DNA of 64,000 bases from Pseudomonas sp. CFII64 (GTDB taxonomy: Bacteria; Pseudomonadota; Gammaproteobacteria; Pseudomonadales; Pseudomonadaceae), in assembly GCF_000416235.1 (NCBI RefSeq), contig NZ_ATLO01000053.1, positions 1-64,000 of the forward strand, in the 5' to 3' direction. A program made the translations under genes and the position numbers. The notes beneath the pieces were generated by a model. That model did no database searches. It was not told where the DNA came from and saw only the letters and a list, made by a program, of their open reading frames with translations. Every line of letters starts with the position of its first letter. Position 1 is the stretch's first letter. Below are positions 35,801 to 44,414 of this stretch, piece after piece.

Positions 35801-37636
35801 GTAGCCCGCCAGCTCACACCCTGCCTGGTTCATGCTGGTAAAACGGCCTTGCAGATCGAAGGAAAACACCGGGTCCGGGTTGAAGGTGAACAGGGAACGG
35901 TAGCGCTGCTCGCTCTGTTGCAACCGCAGCCGGTCATTGAGGTGCTCAATGGCCAGGGCCGCGAGCTGGCTGGCGGTGGTGATCAATTGCAAGTGACCGG
36001 CGGTCGGGGCGAGCGGAATCCGGTGATACATGGCGAACGCGCCGAGCATTTCACCGCGATGGGAAATCAGCGGGATCGACCAGCAGGCGTGCAGGTCGTT
36101 GTTCAACGCCGGCTTGCGCAGGGTCTCCCAGAGCGGATCGCTGTCGATGTCATCGCTGATCACCAGCTTGCGCCGAAACACGGCCGTGCCGCAGGCACTG
36201 TCCCGGGGACCGATGGCCATGCCATGCAGCGACCGGGTAAACGCCAGCGGCAGGCTTGCCGCCGAACCGAGCAGCAGGTGTTTTTGTGCCTTGTCCACCA
36301 GCAGCACCGAACACATGCTTTGCGCCGCCTGGGATTCGGCCAGCACGCAAACACTGTTGAGGATCTGCGCCAGCGGCTGATCGGTGGAGATCATGGTGAG
36401 GATGTCGCGCTGCTCCCTGGCGAAGCTTTCGCTGTCCACCAACGGCGTGACGTCATGCGCCATGGCGTACAGCGTGCGCTCGCTGGCGGACCAGCGGCCC
36501 GACCAGTGCAGGTGCACGACGGTGCCGTCCTGGCGTCGGCAACTGCCGCGAAAGTTATGCCGCTCGCCGGCATCGATCATGGCTTGCAGGGTGATCTGGG
36601 TCAGTGGCCGGTCTTCGGGCAGCAGATAGTCGAACAGCGACTGGCCGATCATCTCGTCCGGGCGATAGCCCAGCACGCTGGCGGTTGATGGGCTCAGCTG
36701 GGTAAACCGACTGTGTTCATCCAGCGAGCACAGGATGTCGTCGGAAAACTCCATGATGCGCAGGTTCAGCGCCTGCAGGCTGGCGTGCTCGCGCAGGCTG
36801 GCCTGCAGCGCCAGATTGCTTACGTTCAAGTGCTGCGCATGTTTGATGGCCAGTCGGGCCAGACGCTGGCTGGTCATGATCAGAAAGGTGAAGATCAGGC
36901 CCAGACCGAGAATCAGGTTGGGCAGGTATTCCACGGCAAAACTGTCGGCCGGATCCTGATTGGCGAAGTGCTGCTGGCTGAGCAGATACCAGGTCAGCAC
37001 CGTGATCAGTGCGCCGATGGCGCCCGCCAGCAGCGTCAATCGATCCAGCAGCAAGGTCCGGTTGGCGGGGAGACGTGGCAGCAAGATAAGCGCGACGCTG
37101 GTAAACACAATCAGCAGATGGGCGATGTAATTGAGCTCGGGCCGGAAACCTATTTGCTCGATGCTTAGCTCCTGCCACCAGGGGGTTACATGGCTCAGAA
37201 CAATCAGCAGGATCAGCAGCGCACCACTGCACTGAGTGAACCACCTGCCCGCTGTCACGCGATGGGCAAAGGCGATGGCAAGCCCGATCAGGGTCAACAG
37301 CACGGCCAATGGGCTGCGCATGAGATGCAAGCCGCTGACCCAGGAAATACCCGACTCCATTGAGGATGAAATCAGGTTATGCCCGATGTTATAGGCGCAC
37401 AGCGCAATCAGCAGCCCGGCAAACACCACGCTCAGGCGATGACGGTTATGAGCCGCACCCAGCAAACCGGCCGCGATCAATAATGCCGCCAGCGGGGCGT
37501 CGGAAAGGTACTCCACCTTCAGGCGGCTTGAAGGGTCAATCAACAAAAAACCGATCAGCCCGATCACACTGAAAGCAACCAGAGTGAAGGCAACGAGGTG
37601 GATGTAGATCTGGGCAACTACGTAGCGGTTTTTCAT
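32858..37636 (-). CDS. Membrane PAS/GAF-GGDEF-EAL protein with C-terminal receiver
   Basis: This 1592-residue protein probably makes and/or degrades cyclic di-GMP in response to membrane and phosphorelay input. It has an N-terminal block of about eight membrane helices (1-265), PAS (about 285-395), GAF (410-560), PAS (570-690), GAF (700-875) and PAS (885-1005). GGDEF follows, with an intact RLGGDEFIV A-site near 1120. Then comes EAL with an intact EALMRW and DDFGTGFSSLNYLKRLPIDKVKID. Last is a CheY-like receiver (LLLDDEENILRALSRV, VILSDQRMPEMNGTEF, KPWDD). Both catalytic motifs are complete. A receiver at the C-terminus of a GGDEF-EAL protein is unusual; a histidine kinase gene lies 119 bases upstream. 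Confidence 0.9.
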   Translation of the reverse strand: MKNRYVVAQIYIHLVAFTLVAFSVIGLIGFLLIDPSSRLKVEYLSDAPLAALLIAAGLLGAAHNRHRLSVVFAGLLIALCAYNIGHNLISSSMESGISWVSGLHLMRSPLAVLLTLIGLAIAFAHRVTAGRWFTQCSGALLILLIVLSHVTPWWQELSIEQIGFRPELNYIAHLLIVFTSVALILLPRLPANRTLLLDRLTLLAGAIGALITVLTWYLLSQQHFANQDPADSFAVEYLPNLILGLGLIFTFLIMTSQRLARLAIKHAQHLNVSNLALQASLREHASLQALNLRIMEFSDDILCSLDEHSRFTQLSPSTASVLGYRPDEMIGQSLFDYLLPEDRPLTQITLQAMIDAGERHNFRGSCRRQDGTVVHLHWSGRWSASERTLYAMAHDVTPLVDSESFAREQRDILTMISTDQPLAQILNSVCVLAESQAAQSMCSVLLVDKAQKHLLLGSAASLPLAFTRSLHGMAIGPRDSACGTAVFRRKLVISDDIDSDPLWETLRKPALNNDLHACWSIPLISHRGEMLGAFAMYHRIPLAPTAGHLQLITTASQLAALAIEHLNDRLRLQQSEQRYRSLFTFNPDPVFSFDLQGRFTSMNQAGCELAGYSEEELLSEHLSLLVHNEDPSKLADYISTTITGGSLRDEGLLRTRDGQLIDVGLTHLPIIIDEKVVGGFGIVKDFSERNRTLSALREALQHSEHQAELLGGLSETAVNINSIINSHTHNDTLLDYMAERLRLLLGAHQSVIDLNETADGAPAIHSVSLSEKYADWPYESIAADDLDFNAKIRDTNQPILLTRDELDNHSRWYAKGAMTRTSPAKRGWLAVPLKDHDGTNLGLLQLSDKYEGEFDQDDLAIAQQFAQMAVAVMKNSQLVQAVLAGERRLQTQLEFTSAITNSVSEGLLAVDRKGLLTFINPTAADLLNQPADALVGQALEHYLPLALSDSQHSARTSSYHGEVSRWRVPQGERYLAFDSAPLINEEGPQGWVVALRDVSEQKRVESELAYNASHDVLTGLPNRTLLEDRLIQGCKISHRYNRTLAVMFIDLDGFKPINDSLGHSIGDLILIEVARRMEQQVRPGDTVARLGGDEFIVILPDLAKAEDVLLVANRLIENIGRVYKIEGTELQITASMGITMTDGSIEQPMHLIQQADLAMYKAKRQGKNSYQWYTEDLNQKVSERVYLRNELQKAIEAQALQLYYQPQIDARSGRVTGYEALMRWHHAEHGFIPPIQFIPVAEDTGQIIPMSEWALITACQHARLLFDQGWKNQVMAVNISPLQFQRANFINFVQATLQSTGLPAELLELEITESVLMDNAEKAIQTLKSLKKIGVHIAIDDFGTGFSSLNYLKRLPIDKVKIDRSFVQEIISDRNDAAITQGIISMAHHLGLKVIAEGVENEPQFDFLKKNQCDAFQGYYFAKPMPLKDLEIFLHEQQQRLQLQRPTQGINASGQTLLLLDDEENILRALSRVLRRDGYQILTARNAADAFALLAKHDVHVILSDQRMPEMNGTEFLSRVKDLYPATVRIVLSGYTDLKSVTDAINQGAIYKFLTKPWDDKELRTTIAQAFQHHDLIMKKDESPAAGEFKEG

Positions 37637-37755
37637 CACATTCCTTACATCACGGCTCGGAGTTACAACGGTCTACGGGGGGTGATTTCAAGGATGTGCA
37701 GTTGCCATGGTATTGCCGGCCGCCTTGAACGGTCGCAGGATTCCAACTGTTTCGG

Positions 37756-39039
37756 TCATTGCTGGCCACTCGCGAAGGCAGTATCGGGCTGACGCAGCGG
37801 GAGCCACAAGCGAAAGCGCGAACCTTGCCCGGGCTCACTGTGTACTTCCAGTCGACCGTGGTGTTTTTGCACAATGTTGTACGACAGGGTCAAGCCCAGG
37901 CCGGTCCCCTCCCCGACGGGTTTGGTGGTGAAGAACGGGTCATAAATACGGTTGAGCACCGCAGGTTCTATGCCTTTGCCGGTGTCTTGCACTTCCACCC
38001 AGACCCAATCGCCTTCATGACCGCACCGTAACGTAATGACGCCAAACTGCTCGATGGCATGCGCGGCATTGATCAACAGGTTCATCACGACCTGATTGAT
38101 CTGCGACGGGATACATTGCACCTCGGGCAATTCAACAAACTCCCTGACCACTTCGGCCTTGTATTTGAGTTCGTTGTTGACCATGTTCAGCGTGGAGTCC
38201 AGGCCCCGCTGCAGGTCCGCCAATAAAAACGCCTCTTCTTCAATATGGGAGAAGTCCTTGAGCGCAGTGATGATTTTCTTCACCCGACCAATGCCATCTT
38301 CGGACTCGACAATCAAGGCTTCGACGTCGTTGCGAATATAGTCATATTCCAGGCTTTGCTTGAGTTTGCGCAGCTCATCCAGACTTGCCACCGTGTCCAC
38401 GGCATCGACGATGCGCAGCAAATCATCGACATAACCGGCCAGGGTTTTCAAATTCGAAAATACATAACCGATGGGGTTGTTAATCTCGTGGGCGACGCCG
38501 GCGGCCAGTTGACCTATCGCCGCCAGACGTTCTGATTGCAGCAACTGGACGTGGGCTTTCTCCAGTTTGCTGACACTGTGATCCAGTTCCAGCTGTTTGG
38601 TATTGAGCGCCTGCAGTGCCGCGCTCAGGGGCTCATGAGTCCGGGCGAACTCCGTGCTGTCGTAGAGCAGCAGCCCGAAGCAGAGCACCCCATTGGCCTG
38701 GATAAATGGAAACAGCAGCGTACTTTGCAGCATCAAAGTAGCCGGATGGCCGGCTGCAGAGCTGGTCAAGCGAATCAGGTAAGGTGTTTCACGCCACTGG
38801 GTATAAACGTGCACGCCCTCATTGCGCACTTTGCTGATCATCGCGCTCAGATGTGGCGTGTCTGCCTCTGGAAACACGCTGACAAATGGAAGGTGCAAGG
38901 CCTGATTCAGGTCTTTCTGGCCGGCAACACTGATAAAACTGTTCCAGTACTGAATGCGTAATTCAGAATCCAGAATAATAATGCCGACATCGACAGGCTC
39001 GATATAAGCACCATTGGAATATATTTTCCCGCCTTCCAT
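37756..39039 (-). CDS. PAS-domain sensor histidine kinase
   Basis: The 427-residue soluble protein has an N-terminal PAS domain (VDVGIIILDSELRIQYWNSFISVAG), a coiled-coil linker (LQALNTKQLELDHSVSKLEKAHVQLLQSERLAAIGQ), the H-box GVAHEINNPIGYV (phospho-His about 190) and an HATPase domain. The N box is NLLINAAHAI, followed by DTGKGIE and GEGTGLGLTLSYNIV. It has no receiver and no membrane helix. Directly downstream is the GGDEF-EAL protein ending in a receiver, so this kinase likely phosphorylates that receiver. The partnership is inferred from adjacency. Confidence 0.88.
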   Translation of the reverse strand: MEGGKIYSNGAYIEPVDVGIIILDSELRIQYWNSFISVAGQKDLNQALHLPFVSVFPEADTPHLSAMISKVRNEGVHVYTQWRETPYLIRLTSSAAGHPATLMLQSTLLFPFIQANGVLCFGLLLYDSTEFARTHEPLSAALQALNTKQLELDHSVSKLEKAHVQLLQSERLAAIGQLAAGVAHEINNPIGYVFSNLKTLAGYVDDLLRIVDAVDTVASLDELRKLKQSLEYDYIRNDVEALIVESEDGIGRVKKIITALKDFSHIEEEAFLLADLQRGLDSTLNMVNNELKYKAEVVREFVELPEVQCIPSQINQVVMNLLINAAHAIEQFGVITLRCGHEGDWVWVEVQDTGKGIEPAVLNRIYDPFFTTKPVGEGTGLGLTLSYNIVQKHHGRLEVHSEPGQGSRFRLWLPLRQPDTAFASGQQ

Positions 39040-39299
39040 CCTGGATCCCCGTTGCCTGAAACGCCTGAAGGCCGAGAAAGCTTAATGCACTCAGCTGACC
39101 ATTCCAATTGGATTTTAAAAAATTAATCGAACATCTTATTGAGTGTTTTTCCGAAAAATATTTCATGTTTGAAAATAGCGGGATCTTCAAATATGCGACC
39201 GGGCGGCGAGCAATTAATTCAGCTGTCGGTGTACACATTAAGAGGTGATCTGGCTATTTTCATTACGCGGGCGGTTTACTTTTTTGCGCTTTTAGGTGT

Positions 39300-39362
39300 T
39301 GCCGGGCAAAGGCATTGGCGGCGTTTCTGGCGGTCAGAATCCAGTTACCCTCCCCGCCGCCT
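39300..39362 (-). pseudogene. Decayed fragment of a receiver-domain gene
   Basis: Positions 39305-39341 match 33161-33197, which encode ILTARNAADAFA of the receiver at the end of the GGDEF-EAL gene, at 35 of 37 bases and in the same orientation. Flanking identity fades quickly and the frame is broken upstream (a one-base shift). It is a remnant of a paralogous receiver or of a partial duplication. The rest of 39040-39559 is AT-rich with no recognised gene. Confidence 0.65.
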
Positions 39363-39559
39363 GGCCAGCCCGTTTACTGATACAGAAACAGATCTTCAGA
39401 AGAGTCGACCTCACCCCATTGCCCGGTGTATGGCAAGGCTTGTATCGGGATTCGACCGGCTTCAATGACCTGCCCAAGCGTATTGGTCATATGCGCCTTG
39501 TCACACTGTTCTGACGTGAGCGCCGAGCCAAGCCGAACCACTTCTGCCCAACACCACCT

Positions 39560-41881
39560 TCATTCGAGGATCTCCACCCAGCGGCCGGGACAGTCCAGAT
39601 GCAGGCGTCGAGCCACCGACCAGCGGCGATAGAGCACTTCACCGGCACCAATGACCGCTGGCAGGCCAAGTTCACCCGCACGAATCGCCATGTGTGAGTT
39701 GGCGCCGCCCCAGGCCGTTATCAAGCCGGCAATCGGATAGGCAAACAACCAGTCGAATCCTGGGTCCGCATTGGGGATGCAGACAATCGCGCCGGCGAGC
39801 CTTTCTCGGTCACTGCTGCTCGTCACAGGCGCCGTCACCTGTTTCTGGGTGATGAAGTTGGGCTCTGTTTCCGGCCATTCGAAAGACCAGACATCTTCAG
39901 GTCGAGTAATGACTGGCGGCAATGCGAGCTTGAGGGTTTTTTCATAGCGGGATCTGCCCTGCTCAATACTGCGCAGCAGCAGGTCTTTGGCGTCAACGGC
40001 GGCCACGTGCAGCTCCTTGAAGACGCCGATGTCGCAATAAGCCATGTCTTCACGGCCAATGCCATGTTGCGCGCCGACCTCGGCAATCAAAGCCAATGCA
40101 TCCGAGAGATTGCGAGTGAAGTGAAATTTGGCCAACTCCCGCAGCTCGATTCCGGCTTGCATGAAGTCCAGCAAACCGACCGAATCAGGCTGCAAGCCGT
40201 GGTCTTCGAGCTGCTTCACGATTGCCCGCATCTGGGGAAGGGTCAACGAAAAGGGTTGAACCGGATCCGGTGCGGCTGGACGCTGCGTCCAGTCGAAATA
40301 GAGCTCCGGCGCCTCGTCATAACGGGGCGACAGGATGTCGTAGGTGCCCGGGCGCAAGTGGCCGTAGCGCGCAAGGAACGTCGCCTTGTCCAGTGTCGCC
40401 CGATCACGTGCCAATTGGCCGCTGACGGTTGATACCCCCGCCATGAAGCAGTCGTAGTCAGCCTGCGAGAACACGCCCACGCTCACCAGGGATTTAAGCA
40501 TCTGCACCGCCACGAATCCTGCACGCGCAAGACCTGCAAATGGCAAGGTTCCGTAGCGTTTGGCATCTTCCAGCAGCCAGTAAATGCGCTCCAAGGGATC
40601 GGCGCTGGAGTTCAGCAACTCTTCTCGACGGGCATTGAGGGTTTCAAGCTTGTGAGCATCAGCGCGCCATAAGCCGTCCTTGGGGTGAACAATGCGATTG
40701 GTTAGCTTGCGCAGACTGGTGCTGATCGCGTCCAGCTCGTGCTGCAGAAAACCGGCACTGGCCAAACGCTCCAGTCGCTGCGATAAGTCCAGGGTGTAGC
40801 ACGAGAATACAATTTCGAACTCGACCTTATCGTGCAGTGTCGGTTCGGCCAACAGCCGCTCGATATAGTAATCAACCAGCCGCCCGGCCAGCCCCTCATC
40901 AAGATCTGCGGGAATGAAAGAGTTGAATGACAGGCGCACATCGATATACGGCAACCCGAAGAAATGCGGCATCAGCGGAAAACTGCGCAAGTTGCGGTAG
41001 CCATAGTTATGGCGCTGGTAAGCCCAGATCGAGTCAGTGACCAAATCCCGGTACAACGAGAGTGCCAGCGGTTTGGGCCGGATGCCGATAATCTCGGCCG
41101 GATTCCAGTCCGGCATCACGCCATAGACGGTGCGCTGGCCCATCAGGAACGGGTGCGGTCGCATGCCACGCGCGACTTTGTCCTCGATACTGCTCAGCTG
41201 AGCGGCCTGATCCAGGTCTGATTGCGGGGGTGTTTGCAGAATCAATGGCCGGGCTTGCAGTAGCCACAGCACCTCGCCCTCTGCTTCGCGTGTCACGGCG
41301 AACTCGCAATCGACAGGTGCGCCGTCGAACAAGACGAGCAACTCTTCGAGCAGCGCGATAATGGGCATCAGGTTCCTGGGTGGCGGCACTTCGCTGCGTG
41401 CGGCTTGCTGCCACAACCGCCCGCCCATGCCGCCGGTGACCGATTCGGTGTCACTGCCTTCCGACCAGTTGAGCACCCGATAAGGCGCACAGGTATTGGG
41501 GTCGTGGGAAAAGGCAACGCCTGAGCGCACCACATTCTCCAACATGGGCTGAATCAGTACTTCGTCTTCCAGAGGTGCATCGCCATAACTGGCGATCACT
41601 CGTTCAATCGCCGATTCCAACTCCGCTTCAGCGACCCCAAGGATCGACAGAAAAGCCCCCGCGTTGGACGCTTGCGTGCCATCTTCGCGCAGACAACTGG
41701 AGCGTACGATCCACGGCCCGCTGCCTAGCCGCCCTCGGATATCCCGAAAACAGGCCTGCTTTCCCCTGTGCCATTCCCTCACGGTAAATGACAACAGCGG
41801 AGCAATGCGAGCTGAGGTGAGCCGCTCTTGAAGGCTGACCAACGTGTCAGCCTTTGTAGAGAAATGCAGCGCCATTAGCAT
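39560..41881 (-). CDS. ATP-grasp/His-swivel dikinase, L-glutamine kinase-like
   Basis: This 773-residue protein has an ATP-grasp domain of the PEP-synthase type at the N-terminus (WIVRSSCLREDGTQASNAGAFLSILGV; VLIQPMLENVVRSGVAFSHDPNT; VDCEFAVTREAEGEVLWLLQARPL). A long helical middle (about 240-650) follows. The C-terminal phosphohistidine swivel domain is LITAWGGANSHMAIRAGELGLPAVIGAGE, with the phospho-His near residue 730. There is no PEP/pyruvate TIM barrel. That plan belongs to dikinases that phosphorylate small molecules, such as rifampin phosphotransferase and the Campylobacter L-glutamine kinase (Cj1418), which is nearly the same length. The methyltransferase and transferase upstream favour the glutamine kinase type. 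ATG 41881 overlaps the methyltransferase stop (TAATG). Confidence 0.7.
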   Translation of the reverse strand: MLMALHFSTKADTLVSLQERLTSARIAPLLSFTVREWHRGKQACFRDIRGRLGSGPWIVRSSCLREDGTQASNAGAFLSILGVAEAELESAIERVIASYGDAPLEDEVLIQPMLENVVRSGVAFSHDPNTCAPYRVLNWSEGSDTESVTGGMGGRLWQQAARSEVPPPRNLMPIIALLEELLVLFDGAPVDCEFAVTREAEGEVLWLLQARPLILQTPPQSDLDQAAQLSSIEDKVARGMRPHPFLMGQRTVYGVMPDWNPAEIIGIRPKPLALSLYRDLVTDSIWAYQRHNYGYRNLRSFPLMPHFFGLPYIDVRLSFNSFIPADLDEGLAGRLVDYYIERLLAEPTLHDKVEFEIVFSCYTLDLSQRLERLASAGFLQHELDAISTSLRKLTNRIVHPKDGLWRADAHKLETLNARREELLNSSADPLERIYWLLEDAKRYGTLPFAGLARAGFVAVQMLKSLVSVGVFSQADYDCFMAGVSTVSGQLARDRATLDKATFLARYGHLRPGTYDILSPRYDEAPELYFDWTQRPAAPDPVQPFSLTLPQMRAIVKQLEDHGLQPDSVGLLDFMQAGIELRELAKFHFTRNLSDALALIAEVGAQHGIGREDMAYCDIGVFKELHVAAVDAKDLLLRSIEQGRSRYEKTLKLALPPVITRPEDVWSFEWPETEPNFITQKQVTAPVTSSSDRERLAGAIVCIPNADPGFDWLFAYPIAGLITAWGGANSHMAIRAGELGLPAVIGAGEVLYRRWSVARRLHLDCPGRWVEILE

Positions 41882-42630
41882 TATCTCAACTGAGCAACCC
41901 AGATATTGGTTGAATACGGAATCTGGATCGAGGCTGTATCAAGGCTGTTTAGATAGTCAGCGATTGCGCTGATAACCTCATGGAATTGCGCACCGGCCTG
42001 GCGCTCCAGCGTCGCATGGGAGCGCCACGCCTCCAGACACTCTGCAATGCTTTGCTCGTGAATGACCCGCGCATCAAGATGAACAACCGCACCGAACAGT
42101 GCGCTGGCATCGATTACCGCCGTTTGATCTTCACGTCGTGTGCCGTAGCCATAACCCTCTACCCGCTCCTTGATGATGGCCTCGATCCGGCTCTGAATCG
42201 GGTCATCAAGATTGCGATGATTCCACATACAGGCAAACCAGCCGCGTGGTTTCAGAATGCGCGCCGTTTCCTTGAGGGCTTGCTGGCGATCGCAAACATT
42301 GAAGGAGCTGCCAAAGGTGACCATGTCGAAAGCAGCGGATGATTGCCCCGTAACTTCGCCGGTGCCTTCATGCCAGCTGACATTGACCAGATCGCTGGTA
42401 CGCTTGATGCCATTGCCCCGCATCGCATCATTGGGTTCAACAGCTACAACGTCCAGGCCACGAGCTGCCAGCATCATGGTCAGATGCGCAACGCCCGCAC
42501 CGACATCGCAAAACTTGTCGCCTTTCTCGGCACCGGCAATCGAAAGCATGGCGTCGATTGCGGCATCAGCGTAGTCGGGTCTTTTCAGATAGGCATCGGC
42601 CAGGGTGGTGTAGTCCCATTCGGTTTTCAT
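41881..42630 (-). CDS. SAM-dependent class I methyltransferase
   Basis: The 249-residue protein has motif I CDVGAGVAHLTMMLAARG, acidic motif II VVAVEPNDAM and post-motif FDMVTFGSSFNVCDRQQALKETARILKPRGWFACMWNHR, all typical of class I small-molecule methyltransferases. It lies in a compact operon: its start overlaps the stop of the APS-kinase-like tail, and its stop overlaps the dikinase start. In the Campylobacter phosphoramidate pathway one or more methyltransferases O-methylate the phosphoramidate, so a similar job is plausible here. Confidence 0.85.
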   Translation of the reverse strand: MKTEWDYTTLADAYLKRPDYADAAIDAMLSIAGAEKGDKFCDVGAGVAHLTMMLAARGLDVVAVEPNDAMRGNGIKRTSDLVNVSWHEGTGEVTGQSSAAFDMVTFGSSFNVCDRQQALKETARILKPRGWFACMWNHRNLDDPIQSRIEAIIKERVEGYGYGTRREDQTAVIDASALFGAVVHLDARVIHEQSIAECLEAWRSHATLERQAGAQFHEVISAIADYLNSLDTASIQIPYSTNIWVAQLR

Positions 42631-42770
42631 ACCAGCTTCCTTTTATAAAAATGATGTAATAAGTCATCAGCCAAGATCTGTGGCGAGCGGTGAGAATCAA
42701 ACTCCACTACCCAGTCAGCTGCGTCCGGCTCATCGATGGGTAAATCGAGACCGGCAATATTCTTTTCCAT
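42627..42770 (-). pseudogene. APS-kinase-like C-terminal fragment
   Basis: A 47-codon frame, starting MEKNIAGLDLPIDEPDAADW and ending LLHHFYKRKLV, has the C-terminal pattern of APS-kinase-family proteins. In these a GxDxPxxEPxxxDxVxxxD strand precedes a closing helix. An in-frame ATG five codons upstream (42785) is also possible; a TAG stops the frame beyond. The P-loop and all catalytic parts are missing, so it is either a remnant of a full kinase or a tiny coupled peptide. Its stop overlaps the methyltransferase start. The cytidine diphosphoramidate kinase of Campylobacter (Cj1415) is an APS-kinase relative. Confidence 0.45.
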
Positions 42771-42821
42771 ATGAAACAGACTCATGCTCAAATCGGGTGT
42801 GTTGTCTGCCTAAAGCGCATG

Positions 42822-44012
42822 TCAACTCCTGGGTTCATTCGGGACCTTGATTCCACTTCTGACCATTTCACCGAGCGCGTTAGTGGAAGAGTAGCGAAAA
42901 TCTGACTGATGTTTTTTCTGGATCAGGTCTTGAAACACTTCGTTAGGGTAAAACTGTCCGCTGTATTCAGCGTCATAAAAATTCTTATATATCGAATAGC
43001 GCTGCTCGCGGGTGAGGAGTTCAAAGCCGAACAGTAAATCCTCAAGCTCATCGCTGGTTCGGGCTATCGGCAGAAAACCGCCCATTTGTTCCAGCCAGGT
43101 CTTGACGATCATATTGTCCTCATCAACATTCGGGACATAATAAATAGGCAATCTGCCGGTATTGAGCATAAAAGAAACACCGCCACTGGACGCATCGGTA
43201 ATGATAGTGTCGCAGCGCTGGTAAAATTCTTTACTGCTTTGCCTGGTGTTATCTATTGATATCCATGGATATTGGTGAAGCTGTTCAAACATTTCCTCCA
43301 CATAGGGATGGTCAAAATCCGTCATATAGGGACGCAGGATAAACTTCGCGTGGGGAATCCGAGCCTTCACCGTATTAATAACCACGTTCATACATTCAAA
43401 CAGAGAGGCGCCGTCCGGGCATATTCCAATTTGGGTCGGCAGGAGACCCACTGTATATTCTTGCGACGTTTCTCTAAGCTCCGGAGCGGAGCTAAACGGT
43501 GCCGGGATTTTAACGGGTAATGTCGATACCACAGTTGTCATCCGAAGATCGGACCGACGAGATTTTCTTTTGGACGGAATACGCAATACAGCCCGGTCAT
43601 GCCTGTAGAACTTTAAACCTGCATTGATCAGGTCAGAAAGTGACCGAGAAGAAGAGACAACGACATCCCAATAGGATATCAAATCGGCGAAATATTGCTT
43701 GTCCTTGACCGGCATGCCCACATTGCCGTGGGCAATAAAAATACCAAAACTCGACTCATCTAACAGTGCGCCAATTATCGCATCGTTCGAAATAACTATC
43801 TGAGATTCCAGTTGAGCGATAAACAGCAGGTCTACCTCTTGGACTGGATAGTTTAAAATTTGTCCGGCTTCGTAATTGCTTATTCCGGTCGTACTGGTCT
43901 GGAGTACTATACAGTTATATTTATTACGAAACGCGTTCAGTGCTGGCAGCAGATATTCGAGATAAGTCTTGCCGCCATCCTTGACGTTACTGATCAAGTA
44001 AATATTTTTCAT
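42822..44012 (-). CDS. TagF/CDP-glycerol-type glycan transferase
   Basis: The 396-residue protein fits the CDP-glycerol glycerophosphotransferase superfamily. IAHGNVGMPVKDKQYFADLISYWDVVVSSS carries the His of the HG motif, and a Rossmann-like C-terminal half has CDTIITDASSGGVSFMLNTGRLPIYYVPN, the usual donor-binding DxSS segment. It has no membrane helix. I start at MKNIYLISNVKDGGKTYLEYLLPAL (44012); a frame extending further to 44108 has no site. It heads the operon and may transfer the phosphoramidate or a phospho-polyol to a surface glycan. Codon use is noticeably more AT-rich than in the genes downstream of it, a sign of recent transfer. Confidence 0.75.
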   Translation of the reverse strand: MKNIYLISNVKDGGKTYLEYLLPALNAFRNKYNCIVLQTSTTGISNYEAGQILNYPVQEVDLLFIAQLESQIVISNDAIIGALLDESSFGIFIAHGNVGMPVKDKQYFADLISYWDVVVSSSRSLSDLINAGLKFYRHDRAVLRIPSKRKSRRSDLRMTTVVSTLPVKIPAPFSSAPELRETSQEYTVGLLPTQIGICPDGASLFECMNVVINTVKARIPHAKFILRPYMTDFDHPYVEEMFEQLHQYPWISIDNTRQSSKEFYQRCDTIITDASSGGVSFMLNTGRLPIYYVPNVDEDNMIVKTWLEQMGGFLPIARTSDELEDLLFGFELLTREQRYSIYKNFYDAEYSGQFYPNEVFQDLIQKKHQSDFRYSSTNALGEMVRSGIKVPNEPRS

Positions 44013-44335
44013 GATTAAATGTGCACCTTCAAAGGCAACCACAGACAAGCTGGGCTCAGGCCAAGTATGCGCACAGGGGTGGAGAAACATTGGTTTGGCT
44101 TGATGCATCTCCCTTCTGCACGTATACGTCCTTGTTGTACGGCATCAACCAAGATGCATTATTAAATGCTATGAACAGAGTGTCTCTGGATCATAAGCGC
44201 CATGAATATACCACGTGCGGTCAGAATGACACTACGCTGGCGGGTGAATTTGTCGCAGCTGTGGACGTGGGTCTGAATGTGGGGCCCGGATAATGTTCTG
44301 CTGTGATTTCCAGTGGCCACGGCGATTATTTACAG

Positions 44336-44364
44336 ATGTACGCAGAGGGATACTCCGCGTACAT
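44336..44364 (+). promoter_or_regulatory. Inverted repeat before the integrase
   Basis: ATGTACGC and GCGTACAT form an 8-bp perfect inverted repeat, with a further inner GAG/CTC pairing and a 5-base loop, about 50 bases before the integrase ATG. It may be an operator or core recombination arm. The rest of 44013-44414 holds no recognised gene. Confidence 0.4.
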
Positions 44365-44414
44365 TCCGCTGTAGAATTCAGCATCCGCCTGACTAATCCC
44401 CAGAAGAACCAAAA

